DNA of 64,000 bases from Amphiura filiformis. Its lineage: Eukaryota; Echinodermata; Ophiuroidea; Amphilepidida; Amphiuridae. The stretch spans positions 43,664,990 through 43,728,989 of the forward strand of contig NC_092637.1 in NCBI RefSeq assembly GCF_039555335.1. The letters run 5' to 3'. The position numbers were made by a program, and so were the translations under genes. Shown here one piece after another: positions 23,175 to 41,161 of the stretch. Position 1 is the first letter of the stretch. The number at the start of each line of letters is the position of its first letter. A model generated the notes under the pieces. It searched no databases, was not told where the DNA came from, and was given only the letters and a program-made list of their open reading frames with translations.

Positions 23175-23668
23175 GTAATTTTGCCATGCAAATGAGCTGA
23201 GTGTCGTAGACCTGCTAATACTTTTAAAATGTTTTAAAAATGGTATTGTAAAATATTTTGGCAGACTTTTATTGCAAAATTTTTTGTTAACACTTAAGTA
23301 ACATTATGTTAGAATGTTTGCAGTAGGTTATCAATAAACGTTTTTGAATGTTATGAAAACGTTTTATACCCTTTATATGTCCTTTATTTAAAGACATTTA
23401 AACGTTTTTTGGTAAGCTTTTCGAACCTTTTGCGAATGATGTCGAAAACGTTTTGTGTTTGCTTATGAGTCAGCTAAATACAAAAATGACAATTCAATTA
23501 AGCGGCTGCTTGACATTTGGAAGGAAACCCTACCCTTCAAAATAAATTTAATTAACGTTTTTAAATTTCTTTTCCAATTAATATTTAGTATATAATTTTA
23601 TGAACTTGTAGGCACTTGTGTGCATTTTATGCAAAGCTTTTAGAGTTTGTACGCGGTGAGAACTTATT

Positions 23669-23696
23669 ATTATTATTAGTATTATTGTTATTGTTA

Positions 23697-23772
<76 letters not shown>
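23669..23772. repeat. (ATT)n microsatellite
   Basis: About 30 consecutive ATT triplets, with imperfect triplets on the left. Poly-Asn and poly-Ile frames over it are artefacts. Confidence 0.95.
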
Positions 23773-23775
<3 letters not shown>

Positions 23776-24738
23776 AAACATCATAGAATATTGAGCTTGC
23801 AGTACCTTTAGAGCCCAACATTGTTAGCGCTCACGTGAGGAAGGTAAACAAGTATGCCGGCCTTGTGTCCGATTTGAAAGATAAAGGGCTCACTGTTGAT
23901 TTCCTTGCTCTGGAAGTAGGAAGTAGAGGATATATTTCACCTGAGAATTTGAAGGCGTTGAAGCAGCTTGAAATATTTTAACCCTTGTCCAGGAAGTGTT
24001 TACTCGAAGCGTGAACATGAACTTTTGATGATAACCAACAGATTTACAATAATAATCAAAATATCATCGAATGTCTAGCTTCACTGACAGATCATCGACT
24101 GCAGCGTACCGTCTTTTCATCTATTGTGTCCGATTTGAGCGCTGACATATTGGAAATGTTGCCAATTAATATTCATGAAGTCGTGCGATCAACACCTTTT
24201 GTTGTATTATATGCTTCTTTATTATTAGGTATTTTTATTCATACATTGGGAGTATTGCGCTGTATCGATTGGCTGGCAAATCGGATAGGTTGGGTCAGCA
24301 ATCGCAATATCAATATAGTTATAGCTTGATTTGATTTGATTTGATTTCATTTCATTGACTGATGCTTTCCTTTAAAATTTTACTTTTTTTAAAATATAAA
24401 TCAGTAATGTTTGATGACGTAGACTAGTAAGGCGTCAGACTTTTAAGTCTTGACGCCTTACTAATCTGTGCCAATTTAAAACCTTTTCTTAATGAATGAT
24501 TGCATTGCGATTCATGAAAAGTTGAGCAGCTAGTGTACTACAGTTGATTTCAGATCAGTTTCCCTGTATTGTCGAATTTCACAACAAATGGTAATTGCGG
24601 GTTTTATGTAGATGCTTGAAATACTATTTTATTTATATTATTCACTTCATGCTTCTTAATACACATAACTCAAATTGAGATGGTAAGGATTCAGAAAGAA
24701 TATAGTTTGACCTATGTGCGAGGTACAGGTCAAATATA
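23773..24738. other. Unit 1 distal flank, non-coding
   Basis: 24126-24330 matches 41998-42187 in unit 2. The open frames there (MSDLSADILEMLPI...) start the same way in both, then diverge by indels not divisible by three. I regard this as repeat-borne sequence and not a gene. A short piece recurs at 62515-62565. Confidence 0.5.
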
Positions 24739-25308
24739 TTCATTCATTCATATTTTTTTTCACATTTTATTTCCATAAAAATCAAAGACATTACAAAAAT
24801 ATATAAATATAAACACGGTACATATGGAGGAAAAGGCTGGAAGACCAAAAAGGTCTGAAAGTTAGCCTTTACCTGAAATCAAATGAAATTAACAAAATAA
24901 TTCAACATTACATAACATAACCAAAAGACAAGGGAACGGGAGGGGGGAGTGTTCACGGAAAAGATTAATTATATTTAGAGATCAGATTTGTTTTGAATTG
25001 ATTACAGAAATGTTTAACAGATTTTGAAGCTTTCAGATTTTTATCTAAAGAATTCCAAAGAATGGGACCTCTTGTACGTATGGCATGATCAGAAAAGACT
25101 TTCTTATTTTTGGTTAGATTTAGGTGATTTACATATCGTGTCTTGTAGTTATGTATGTCAGAACGTTTGGTAAAATAATTATCAAATGAACAGGGCAGCT
25201 CATTTATAGAGTGCCTGTACATGAATGTACCTAATTCCAGTGTGTACATATCTTCAACTTTTAATATGTTATAATTAGCAAACAATAGCCCATTTTTGAA
25301 TTTTTACA
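24739..25308 (-). mobile_element. 5'-truncated non-LTR retrotransposon (LINE) 3' end
   Basis: 24965-25285 encodes about 106 residues typical of the end of a CR1/jockey-like reverse transcriptase protein (LELGTFMYRH, RSDIHNYKTRY, GPILWNSL, FKTNLI). It is followed by a 3' untranslated region and a tail of ATGAATGAATGAA at about 24740. Unit 2 (44010-44030) has the same place without the insertion, which confirms the borders. Confidence 0.85.
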
Positions 25309-25502
25309 ATATTTGAATGTTTTGAACTAGTGTGAGTGTACCAAACTATTCTTAACCAATCACAAGCCTCCAAGTAGGCTTAGATATATTAGCATAATAC
25401 CAATCTCAGGACTAGTAGGATCTAGATCACCAACAGAGTGGGTGGGGTCCCTAGAGATGATCTGAATCTAGGAAAAGGGATGGTTTAGCTAAGGTAGGAT
25501 CC

Positions 25503-25640
25503 CAGCAAACACAAAAACGTTTTGAATAAGTTATATTTTGGCTTTTGGTTTAGGTAAAAACGTTTTAATAACATTAAAATGTCGGGTTATATAAAGGTCA
25601 TGATAACGTTTTAAAACGTTTTGTATGAAAACACACTAGA
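25503..25640. mobile_element. Left end of an AACGTTTT-type element
   Basis: Starts CCAGCAAACACAAAAACG and runs through several AACGTTTT copies. The partner end is absent nearby. Confidence 0.5.
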
Positions 25641-25759
25641 ACAATATTTTGAAATGTTTTCAAGTCTGGTACTTATGGATATGAGCAGTCAAGGGTGAAC
25701 AGTACAAACAACACATTACACACCAGTGTACGAGATCAATTAATGATGCTTACCCGCCA

Positions 25760-28335
25760 TAGTGAGGCGGATATGTGAAATAGATGTTCACTTCTGGCAG
25801 AAATCATAGAAATTGGTTCTTGGGGGTTCTGAAGTATGCTGATTTCAAAAATCTACGGATACAAATGATACGAGTATCCGTTTGGCGGCCATCTTGGATT
25901 TCAAAATGGCCGCCCTTGAAATATATAGAATATTCAATATCTCAGCCTGTGAAGGTCACATGATGCTAAAATTGGTGGCAATACCCATATTTGTATTGCC
26001 AAGGGACCCATAAAAGTATTTTTAAACATGAGAACTGTTACCTTAAGGGATCAGCTTGAATTTCAAAATGGCCGCCATTTCAACACAGTATGTTGAATAG
26101 ATTAGCTTGTGAAGGTCACAGGATGCTAAAATATGTGGCAATACTTCAGCAAGTGAAGGTGGCCAGCATGGTTCTCATGTTCAAAGAAAGAATCAATGAT
26201 TCTATCTCTGGCCTGACATGATACACATTCTTGAAAACAGCTGTACATTACTTTTCATACCTGTGATCTTCATCTTGGACTTTGAGGATTTATTTTTGCC
26301 CGACCTGTGTAACACAGTTGCCTTTTAAGAATTGAACAAAAGCACCAGGAAACTGAGCGTGAAGCTGCATAAGATCTCTGACATGGACTGAAAGCAATTT
26401 TACTCAGTGATTTTAACCCATAGCAAAGATCCATGGAACAATTTTCCCGTCGTAAAGTGTTTCTACATACAATGGGAAATTTGCCTGACGCTATGCCACG
26501 AATTGGAGGAAGAGTAGTTCCAGTTGCAGTGTTGTACTCAAATAGCTGAATTGCCGATGATTGACTTCCATATGATGACACCACTCGCAGAAAGAAGTCT
26601 TTCTGACGGAGTTGTACTTTATTGATGTGTTTTGTATGCCTTTCCCCTCATGTTGACTGCAGTGGTAACTTGATGTGCCCATTGTGTTCTTGCTGTGTGA
26701 GATCCCTTCTGAAGACTGTCAGCTTTTCCTTTTGTTGTGATATTTGCAGTAGCCAGCAGGGTAATCCAACCACTACCATCCTACCAGTCTTTACTTTCAG
26801 CATTTTCATTTCTATAGGGAAACCACCCATTAGTACAGTACAACATACATTTTCCTCACTATATAATAGCTGCTGGGCCAGGACCACTGCATCTTCTTGG
26901 CAATTGCATACAAAGGCTGGTCCACCGTCATCACTGGCACCTGACCAGGATTTACATGAGTAGCTGCTTGCCTGATGACATCCATATACCATGCTTAACC
27001 ATAGCAACTGAATGCGCTACATCTCTAAACAACGGCAGCTGTCCATTTCTTGTTGGTGGTTGAGGAACTGAATCATGTAAATTAGCCAAGTAAGCTGACC
27101 AAGATGGTTATCCACTTAGTTTGCATTTCATCTTAAATGATTATTGGTGATTCAGGAATCACACAACTGATTACATTTTAGGGGGTGTGGCATGGTGTAA
27201 GGCAGGCCTTGTGGAGGTATCAAAGTGTAGGTCTCAGGCAATGGCTTGATGTGTTTGGATTTAGGAATGGCTGCATTATCTAGAACTATTCTATTGTCCT
27301 GGAGTGGAGTACCAGTCTCTTCTGAATACAAATGCTGGGTGAGAGACGGTGTGGTACCATGGAATGCAGCACATGCTGAAGTTGACGTTGGGTTGTGATC
27401 TATGATGTCCAGGTTGCCAGTGGTATACAAACAATCGCTCATATATGTCGGATAAATAACCCCATTATGATCATAAATAATGTCTATGACCTTGCAACAC
27501 GTAAATGCCCTTAACAAAAAGAACTTCGATGAGACCACGATTTCTGGTTTTGATGTGAATCAGAAAGCCTAAGTACATAGGTAGAAGTGTTTCACGTACC
27601 ACAGTATGGCGTACAGAGTGAATCCCGGTCCTGCATTGCTTCACTGTGTTGAATATAATGAGCTGCGTCAAAGAAGAGACATCACTGCTGATTGTTTTGT
27701 TATGTGCTAACGGAGTCACATTTTAAAATAATTACGGCAGCAGTTATTATGAATAATAATATATATGGGACTCTTGACATTACAAATATGGGTATTGCCA
27801 CCAATTTTAGCATCCTGTGATCTTCACAGGCCATGATATTCAACATACTTTGTTTAAATGGCGGCCATTTTGAAATCAAAGCTGGTCCCTTAAGGTCAGT
27901 TTCATGTTTGAAAATAATTTTATTGGACCCTTGACAATTCAAGTATGAGCATTGCCACCATTCTTAGCATCCTGTGACTGTGACCTTCAAGATATTCAAC
28001 ATTCTATGTTCAAATGGCGGCCATTTTGAAATCGAAGCTGGTCCCTTAAGGTAACAGTTTAAAAGTACTTTTTTTGTTTCCCTTTGAAATACAAATATGG
28101 GTATTGCCACTGATTTTAGCAACCTGTGACCTTCACAAGCGGAGAAATTTAACATACTATATATCCAAATGGCGGCCATTTTGAATTCCAAGATGGCCGC
28201 CAAACGGCTGCTCGGATTATTTGTATCCGTAGCTTTTTGAAATCAGCATACCTTAAACCCCCTATATACCCATTTTCATGATTTCTGCCAAAAGTGAACA
28301 TCTCATCCAATCTATGTCACATATCCGCCTCACTA
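25760..28335 (-). mobile_element. 2.6-kb long-TIR element carrying an uncharacterised ORF family
   Basis: Termini TAGTGAGGCGGATATGTGA and inverse. The inverted arms are about 395 and 555 bp. They are built of subrepeats of about 155 bp, each with AAATGGCGGCCATTTTGAA and ATTGCCACCA..TTTAGCA (three on the right, two on the left). The interior holds the decayed frame described separately. It lies between tandem units 1 and 2 and is absent between units 2 and 3. I cannot assign a superfamily. Confidence 0.75.
26270..27719 (-). pseudogene. Decayed copy of a large uncharacterised metazoan protein family
   Basis: Reading 27719 down to 26270 through several frames recovers an ordered set of blocks: QLIIFNTVKQC, LPMYLGFLIH.KTR, DIIDHNPTSTSA.AAFHGT, LPETYTLIPP, SWSAYLANLHDSVPQP, AHSVAMVKHG, NPGQVPVMTVDQPLYAIAKK, GGFPIEMKMLK, QWAHQVT and STTLQLELLFLQFV. 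From memory these are conserved, in this order, in large hypothetical proteins found in many copies in cnidarians, echinoderms and fishes. They have no assigned function that I know. At least four frameshifts and several stops break it, and the N-terminal part is missing. Confidence 0.7.
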
Positions 28336-28559
28336 CCAGCCTAATTGGTCAAACTATATTGAAATGGGTTTATAATAGTTTTAGTATGAAAGCAGGATAG
28401 AAGGTGACCATTACTTATAGGCCTATCAAACTGTGGTTATCTAGGAATTTCATCTGCTTTAGAAGTATCACTTACTCACACCAGGATTTTACCTCTGCAT
28501 AAAAACCTTTAACTTTCTCTTTATATATTCTAATGATTCACTTTATGCATGCTATTTAC
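28336..28559. other. Non-coding spacer between element and unit 2
   Basis: No gene or repeat structure recognised. Confidence 0.4.
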
Positions 28560-30184
28560 TATCTCATTCACAACAACAAACAAATACATAATTTCCATTT
28601 GTTCATATTTTACTAAATTAAATAAAGGGCGGGTCCCGGACAGAACCTGCTTCCAGTCAAAAGCTATCTCATTAGGCGATGGAAATAATATATCCGAAAA
28701 TGCTAGGAATACCCGAAGTATCGAATCATGCTGTAAACACCATCTGATCTCTTCACTATACCGTGCACATGGTATAACAATATTGATTAATCGAATCAAC
28801 TTTGTGAGAGATCAGTGTTTTATGTCTTATTGGCTTTTAATGCGGCGTTCTGAATAGTAAGCGTGCTAACTAGGAATTAAACAATATATTAATTCCGTAC
28901 AGCTTAAAAAACATAGCAAAGACTTGCAATTAATGGAGTTCATATCATTGTCTTTCAGACTTGAAGGCATGTATACTTCATATGTACCTGCACTTGGTTC
29001 ATATTTTACTCATATTATGGGGTTGATCACACACGCACACTGATAACACTTAATGAGAAAACAAAAATACAAACGTCACATTTGATGAAATTAATAATCT
29101 AGGCACCGGTGGTGCCTATATTTTATTTCACGAGTATCCATTCTAGAATCGACTGTATAGATTTCATGTATGTGTACATTTTCTTTTTCCAAGAAAACTG
29201 AAGGAAACCTGTGATAGAAACAGAACAGAACCAAGGTAATTATTATTACATTATCATTACTGATATAGGGGATTCGACTCATCAATGATTGGAAGGTTAT
29301 GTGCTCGAACCCTTGCCGTACCATCGTGCCATCTACTTTCATCTCAGCCTCATTCTTTGTAGTTTTGCGGGTCAACCTTGAACAGCGTCATTCTTTGTAG
29401 TCCTACGGGTCAACCTTGAACAATATTATATGAGGCGAATCCCGTATTGAGCGCTATTGCTTTTTACGGCCGATACCTCACCAACCTGGGGTAATTTGCC
29501 TTATCAAATTTATAGTTTTGTATATTCTATGGTGTCAAAATATCATCAAAACTAACCTGTTGGAGACCAGGTTGGTGTTACGCATCCGAATCGACCAAAC
29601 ATAACCATTAATTAATTATTATTGCGAATCCATTGTCAACCAAAGACCTATTTTTTTTCCAAACTGTCACCAAAAGACCGCATATATTTCTAAACATTTG
29701 TCCCTAGGCTGTTTACCATCACAAATGATGACAAACAACCCCTCTTTATGTTGGAGTAAAAGTGAAACATTATTATTTCCTAGGATTTTACTGAAAGGGC
29801 CCCATTTACTTAACGCTTGTTGCCAATAAATCTTTTTTTAGTATCTGAAAACCTGAATCTGAAAAAAATGTATACACTAAAGTTACGTATAGTTTCTTAT
29901 GGTTTGATAATGTGTAATACATGTTCCAGGGTCAAAATCTCATGAAAGGTTGTGAAAGATCTGTTTTGGCTCCTGAACATTTATTATACATTATCAAACC
30001 CTAAGAAACTATTCGTAACTTTAGAGGCCAAGTGCGCTCAGGTCTTTTTCTGTATCTAAAAGCAAGACCCTTTTTTACGCACCAGTTCGGAAGTATGCAA
30101 GGCACTCATACGCCATTTTCATATATGAGTGTCCTCTACCCAGAAAGGGAATGTTGTAAAATCTTTATAGTTCGTTGTATTACC

Positions 30185-36346
<6,162 letters not shown>

Positions 36347-36405
36347 TGTGGACTTTTTTCATTTCGTGAGTCTGAAATAATGCACCCAAGAATCCAATCT
36401 TAGAT

Positions 36406-36412
36406 CTATATA
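36406..36412 (-). promoter_or_regulatory. Candidate TATA box, F5/8C gene 2
   Basis: TATATAG on the minus strand, 60 nt before the ATG, with flanks conserved with gene 1. Gene 3 has a changed version (TGTATAG, about 53258-53264). GCATTATTTCAG before the ATG is an alternative 3' splice site. Confidence 0.35.
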
Positions 36413-36490
36413 TTAGAATATTATGTGTTTTCAAATTTAAAGAAACATCAGAGATATATTATGTACAAAATATTTTATCTCTATGCTTAA

Positions 36491-37149
36491 GGGCTGGGGT
36501 ATGAACATTTGGACAGTATTTATTTTGGGACATTAAAGCACATCAGACATATCGAATCGCATTCTGAATACGAAGAATATCATTCTGATATCAAATAATT
36601 TTGATTTTTTGAAATTCGCAATTTAATATATATTTTATAAAAAAAAAAAAAAAATTGATATTTTTGATATTTAACAATACTTGAAGTAAACTTTGTAAAT
36701 CTGATGATTTATACTTAAAGTGTATGTAGGTGGGATGAAAAGCCGACGATCAATTGAAAATTTTGACCTTTCGTATTGAAGATATGGATTTTTTCCCCAA
36801 AACACCAACAAAAATTAGGTCTTTTTGGGAAAAAAATCCATATCTTCAATATGAAAGGTCAACATTTTCAATTGACCGTCGGCTTTTTCTCCCTGCTACA
36901 TACACTTTAAGAATATGTCATTAGATTTATATAATTTACTTCAAGGACTGTTATATATCAAAAATTTGAAAAATATCATTTTTTATAATTTGTCATAAAA
37001 TTTGTATTATATTGTGATTTTCAAAAATGAAAATTATTTGATATCAGAAAGACATGCTTCGTATTCAGAATGCAATTGATAGGTCTGAGGTGCTCTCATG
37101 TCCCACAAAAAATACTGTCGAAACGCAATAAACGCTCATTTTAGATCCC
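36491..37149. mobile_element. TTAA-flanked long-TIR element, copy 1
   Basis: 659 bp, flanked by TTAA on both sides (36487-36490 and 37150-37153), with ends GGG..GGTATGAAC / inverse-like GGGATC. The arms are long and nearly the whole element folds back (GACAGTATTTATTTTGGGAC, CATTCTGAATACGAAG, CCATATCTTCAATA). TTAA targeting is typical of piggyBac-type elements. Non-coding. Confidence 0.85.
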
Positions 37150-37619
37150 TTAACAAACGTAAATTAAGTCTGTGATTATGTTTTTATGCAAATAATGTAA
37201 ATAGTTATATATTCCAAGCGTCGACTCTCCGAGTTTGTATGTTCACCATGGTTTACGGATTCGTATTTATTTCCATTAAACAACAATGAAATACCATAAT
37301 AAGACACACACAAAACAACAACACAGAAACATGAATATATAAACTATACACATGAATAATAAATGAGAAGAAAAAATATAACTACATAACTATTCAATAT
37401 ATTGATTGAATAGGTAAATACGGAACAAGAGACTGAAAGAATAAAGTTAAGGGGGAAATAAAGATTTTAAAATATGTGTAAAGATACCAAATTAAATGAA
37501 ATAACAAATAAAAAAGGAATTGAGAGAATTGAGAGGTGAAGCTGGAGTGAAAGAAGAAGAACTAGACTTCGCTGTGGTCTAAGACCACGAACACAGCCGT
37601 GTGGTGACCCCTGAATCAC

Positions 37620-38760
37620 CTTTGACCCCAAAATATATGAAAACCCCATAGACATTGGCTAATGTCAATGCACGTGTCCACGTGGCATCACTTTGCTATG
37701 CTTTTTGTGGCAGAAGGGGCATTTTGAAGGTATATCGTTTTATACCGGAAGTGACCCCTTACTGACCATTGACCCCAAATGTGTGTACACCATATAGACA
37801 CTGTGTTATAACAATGCATGTGTGCAAGTGGCGTCACTGTCCTACGTAATTTGTGGAAAAAGAAGCATTTTAAAGGTATTTCGTTTTATACCGGAAGTGA
37901 CCCCTTAATGACCTTTGACCACAAATAAAATAATACCACATATAAACTGGGTAACCACAATTCATGTGTGAACATACCGTTACTGTCCTATGTTTTTCTT
38001 AGCAAATAAAATTTTTTGAAGGTTTTTCGTTTTATACCGGAAGTGACCCCTTAATGACCTTTGACCCCAAATCTGTGTACACCCCATAGACACTGGGTAA
38101 TAACAATGCATGTGTGCAAGTGGCGTCTCTGTCCTACAGAATCTGTGGAAGAAGATGCATTTTAAAGGTATTTCGTTTTATACCGGAAGTGACCCCTTAA
38201 TGAGATTTGACCCCAAATAAAAAAATACCACATATACATTGAGTGACTGCAGATCATGTGTGAACATACCGTTACTGTCCCATGTTTTACTTAGCTAATA
38301 ACAATTTTTGAAGGTATTTCGTTTTATACCGGAAGTGACCCCTTAATGACCTTTGACCCCAAATCTGTGTACACCCCATAGACACTGGGTAATAACAATG
38401 CATGTGTGCAAGTGGCGTCTCTGTCCCACATAATTTGTGAAAGAAGATGCATTTAAAGGTATTTCTTTCTTTTTTTATACCGGAAGTGACCCCTTAATGA
38501 GCTTTGACCCCAAATAAAAAAATACCACATATACATTGGGTGACTGCAGATCATATGTGAACATACCGTTACTGTGCTATGTTTTATTTAGCTAATAAAA
38601 ATTTTTGAAGGTTTTTCATTTTATACCGGAAGTGACCCCTTAATGACCTTTGACCCCAAATCTGTGTACACCCCATAGACACTGGGTAATAGCAATACAT
38701 GTGTGCAAGTGGGGTTGCTGTCCTACGTAAGTTGTGGGAGAAGATGCATTTTTAGTTGAA
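37620..38760. repeat. Tandem satellite with alternating monomers
   Basis: The core CCGGAAGTGACCCCTTA recurs at 37744, 37891, 38037, 38183, 38329, 38480 and 38626, about every 147 bp. Two monomer types alternate: one with CACTGGGTAATAACAATGCA and one with TGAACATACCGTTACTGT. The true period is therefore about 293 bp. Confidence 0.9.
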
Positions 38761-39117
38761 ATCACGTTTTTGACCCCTGTGGCCCCTGCGTGACCTTTTG
38801 ACCCCGCGAGTTTCATGTGACATGTAGGGGCACGGTCAATGATCATTGTGACAAAGTTAGGTTAAAATCGATGTAAGAATGTGAGTGCTAGAGCAAATGT
38901 AATGGTTGACAGAAAGAAGAAAGAAAGAACCTGTAAGAAAAAAGACTAACGTCACGGCTGTGTAAAAAAGGTCGGGGTGGGGGGGGGGCAATTATGATGA
39001 CATTGAAAAACAACTTAGTCGTTTCCCTCTTGGATTTTAACCAATCCAGAATTAACCCTGACGGTCTGGAAATGTTATAAGCGCTCTAAGCCTTTTGGAA
39101 ATAGCGTAAATGGTCTC

Positions 39118-39182
39118 TGTATTGTATTGTATTGTATTGTATTGTATTGTATTGTATTGTATTATATTGTATTGTATTGTAT
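39118..39182. repeat. (ATTGT)n microsatellite
   Basis: About 13 pentamers with one ATTAT interruption. Confidence 0.95.
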
Positions 39183-39331
39183 GGGACGGTTACCTACAAA
39201 TTTGATGTCCTTAAGATCATGTCGGAGATATAGGGATTGGGGAGGTTTCCACCAGAGGTTTCAAGCTTCCTGGTATTGACATTGGACCTGTGATATTTCC
39301 CGAACTCTTTGTTACGTGGAATAACGAAGCG

Positions 39332-39447
39332 ATTGCCGAATTTTGTGCAACTCTACTAGTCTTATTACAAGACTGCCCTCCCGCAACCCTAAACCCTAAC
39401 CCTAAACAAGTCTAGCAAGTTGCACCCTACTCGGTAAGTGTACCGGA
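39332..39447. repeat. Small inverted-repeat element, unit 2 copy
   Basis: Counterpart of 19433-19541: ATTGCCGAATTTTGTGCAACT and inverse, with CCCTAAACCCTAACCCTAAAC in the core. Confidence 0.6.
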
Positions 39448-39985
39448 ATAACTGTTAAAAACACAAAAACCTACAAAAGATTTAAAAAAAATACAAAACA
39501 GAGCTGCCAGGCTTGTTTTCAAGGAACACATCACCCCTCTGCTGAAAGAGCTTCACTGACCACCAGTAAATGAGCGAATTACCTACAAACTACTCACATT
39601 CGCTTATAAAACCACCCCTTCGTAGTCCGTGTTATAAAATATGGCTCAGTAATTCTAGGGTTAACGACTTCAACACAGTGCTATTAAGTTAGCGAATAAG
39701 TAATGCTGAAACGTCTTTATATATTGTACAAAACAGTATGCATTAGTGTGTAATAAACAAAATCAAAGCAAAAAGAAAATTTAAAATTTACCTTTTCAAA
39801 TATTCCAGCAACAAATTTCAACACAATTCTTTCCGCTGATTTCTTCTCTTTAGAAGCTTGTCTGGTGTGTTGGTTTCCGTGGCGGTCTATCAGAATAATG
39901 CAAATCCAATGCTATTCGCATCCCTTTTAGACCATCAGCAAAACAAAAGAAAGTAGCTGCTGGGTCGAAGGTGTGGTGTGGTGTG

Positions 39986-40025
39986 GTGTATGTGGGGAGG
40001 GGGGTGGGTGGGTGTGGGTGTGTGT
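39986..40025. repeat. G-rich tract, copied at 40539-40578
   Basis: GTATGTGGGGAGGGG..GTGGGTGGGTGTGGGTGTGTGT occurs here and about 555 bp away, between two 70-bp direct repeats (ATCGTGTTCATGAAATTATA, at 40491 and 40579). Confidence 0.75.
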
Positions 40026-40335
40026 TGTGGGGTAACTATCCGAGATTCCTATAGCGGAAGATGTTAGTGAACTTCTCACTATTTTGAGGGGATTTTGCAA
40101 CCGACTGGTTGATGATGATGATGATAAACACAGTGACCTCCATCTAGGTTTATTACTCCATTGTTAATTAAATATTTTATTATTTTGTAATAACCCTGCA
40201 ATGTGTGAATAGCATGTACAATATAAATTCTGTTACTAAATTAGTAAATGGTATTCTGTAAAAGCTAGCAAGGTCACATGTTCAGTGTAATTGATTTACT
40301 TTAGTGGCCAATCAAATTGAGGAAAATCAGGGCTT

Positions 40336-40425
40336 AACCCACCACTAATTGCAACAGAAACCATTTATCATCATTCATTTCAGAAATGTATATTAAAGAA
40401 AATATAAAAAGTCCCCAAAAGTCCA
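40336..40425. mobile_element. Fragment of the CCACCACTAATT element family
   Basis: ACCCACCACTAATTGCAACAG to AAAGTCCCCAAAAGTCCAA matches the arm of the element at 8699-9798. It is missing from the same site in unit 1 (20397). Confidence 0.6.
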
Positions 40426-40800
40426 ATTTGCTTATGCATTTGTACGGTGAAATTTCAGTAAAATCTACAAGGTCCAATACGTTTCATAGAATCGTGTTCA
40501 TGAAATTATACTCATCAGTATACGACCCACATCAAAGTGGTGTATGTGGGGAGGGGGTGGGTGGGTGTGGGTGTGTGTAATCGTGTTCATGAAATTATAC
40601 TCATCAGTATACGACCCACATCAAGGTCGCAGTGCCGACATGCCCGAGGCCGGGGACTCCCATAGTAAAGTTCTTTACTAATGGAGTTCCAATATATATT
40701 TGCCTCGCAGGTCAAGAAAGCAATGGGTAACATTAAGGGTAACGGGCTGTCTCTATCGGAATTTGCATTTTGAATTGATCCACATGTTAAAACTTGAGTA

Positions 40801-40923
40801 ACCTTAATGTAATGTAATATAATGTAATGTAATGTAATGCAATGCAATTCAATGCAATACAATACAATGTAATGTAATGTAATGTAATGTAATGTAATGT
40901 AATGTAATGTAATGTAATGTAAA
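40801..40923. repeat. (AATGT)n microsatellite
   Basis: About 24 pentamers, with GCAAT variants in the middle. Confidence 0.95.
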
Positions 40924-41161
40924 AGGCAACCTTTTCGAACCTTTTGCGAATGATGTCGAAAAAGTTTTGTGTTTGCTGGGATTCATCATGAGCCAGCTAG
41001 ATACAAAAATGACAATTCAATTAAGCGGCTTCTTGACATTTGGAAGGAAAACCTACCCTTCAAAATAGATTTAATTAACGTTTTTAAATTTCTATTCCGA
41101 TTAATATTTAGTGTATGATTTTATGAACTTGTAGGCACCTGTGTGAATTTTATGAAAAGCT

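Larger units (their letters stand above)
20591..23462. mobile_element. Remnant of an AACGTTTT-rich TIR element, heavily interrupted
   Basis: The left end (CAGCAAACACAAAAA, GTCGGGTTATATAAA) is at 20598-20720. The inverse right end (AAAACGTTTTGTGTTTGCT) closes at 23462. The right end alone recurs at 40925-40980 and the left end alone at 25503-25640. AACGTTTT repeats mark the family. The large interior is mostly later sequence. Confidence 0.5.
10690..25320. repeat. Tandem segmental unit 1
   Basis: Collinear, with interruptions, to about 28560-44050 and 44150-58320. Shared landmarks in order are TTCATATTTTACTCA, the CACCGGTGGTGCCTATA block (11530, 29101, 44360), all five exons of the F5/8C gene, the AATATTCCAGCAACAAATTTC block (19878, 39798; diverged at 54095), and a CCGATTTGAGCGCTGACATA block (24130, 42005). 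The edges are approximate. Confidence 0.75.

Noticed and set aside
23578-23821. Poly-Ile and poly-Asn proteins
   Set aside because: Translations of an ATT microsatellite; the same applies to 58152-58448.
24126-24329. Small conserved gene MSDLSADILEMLPI...
   Set aside because: The copy at 41999-42187 loses the frame by indels, and the block recurs truncated at 62.5 kb, so it behaves as repeat sequence.
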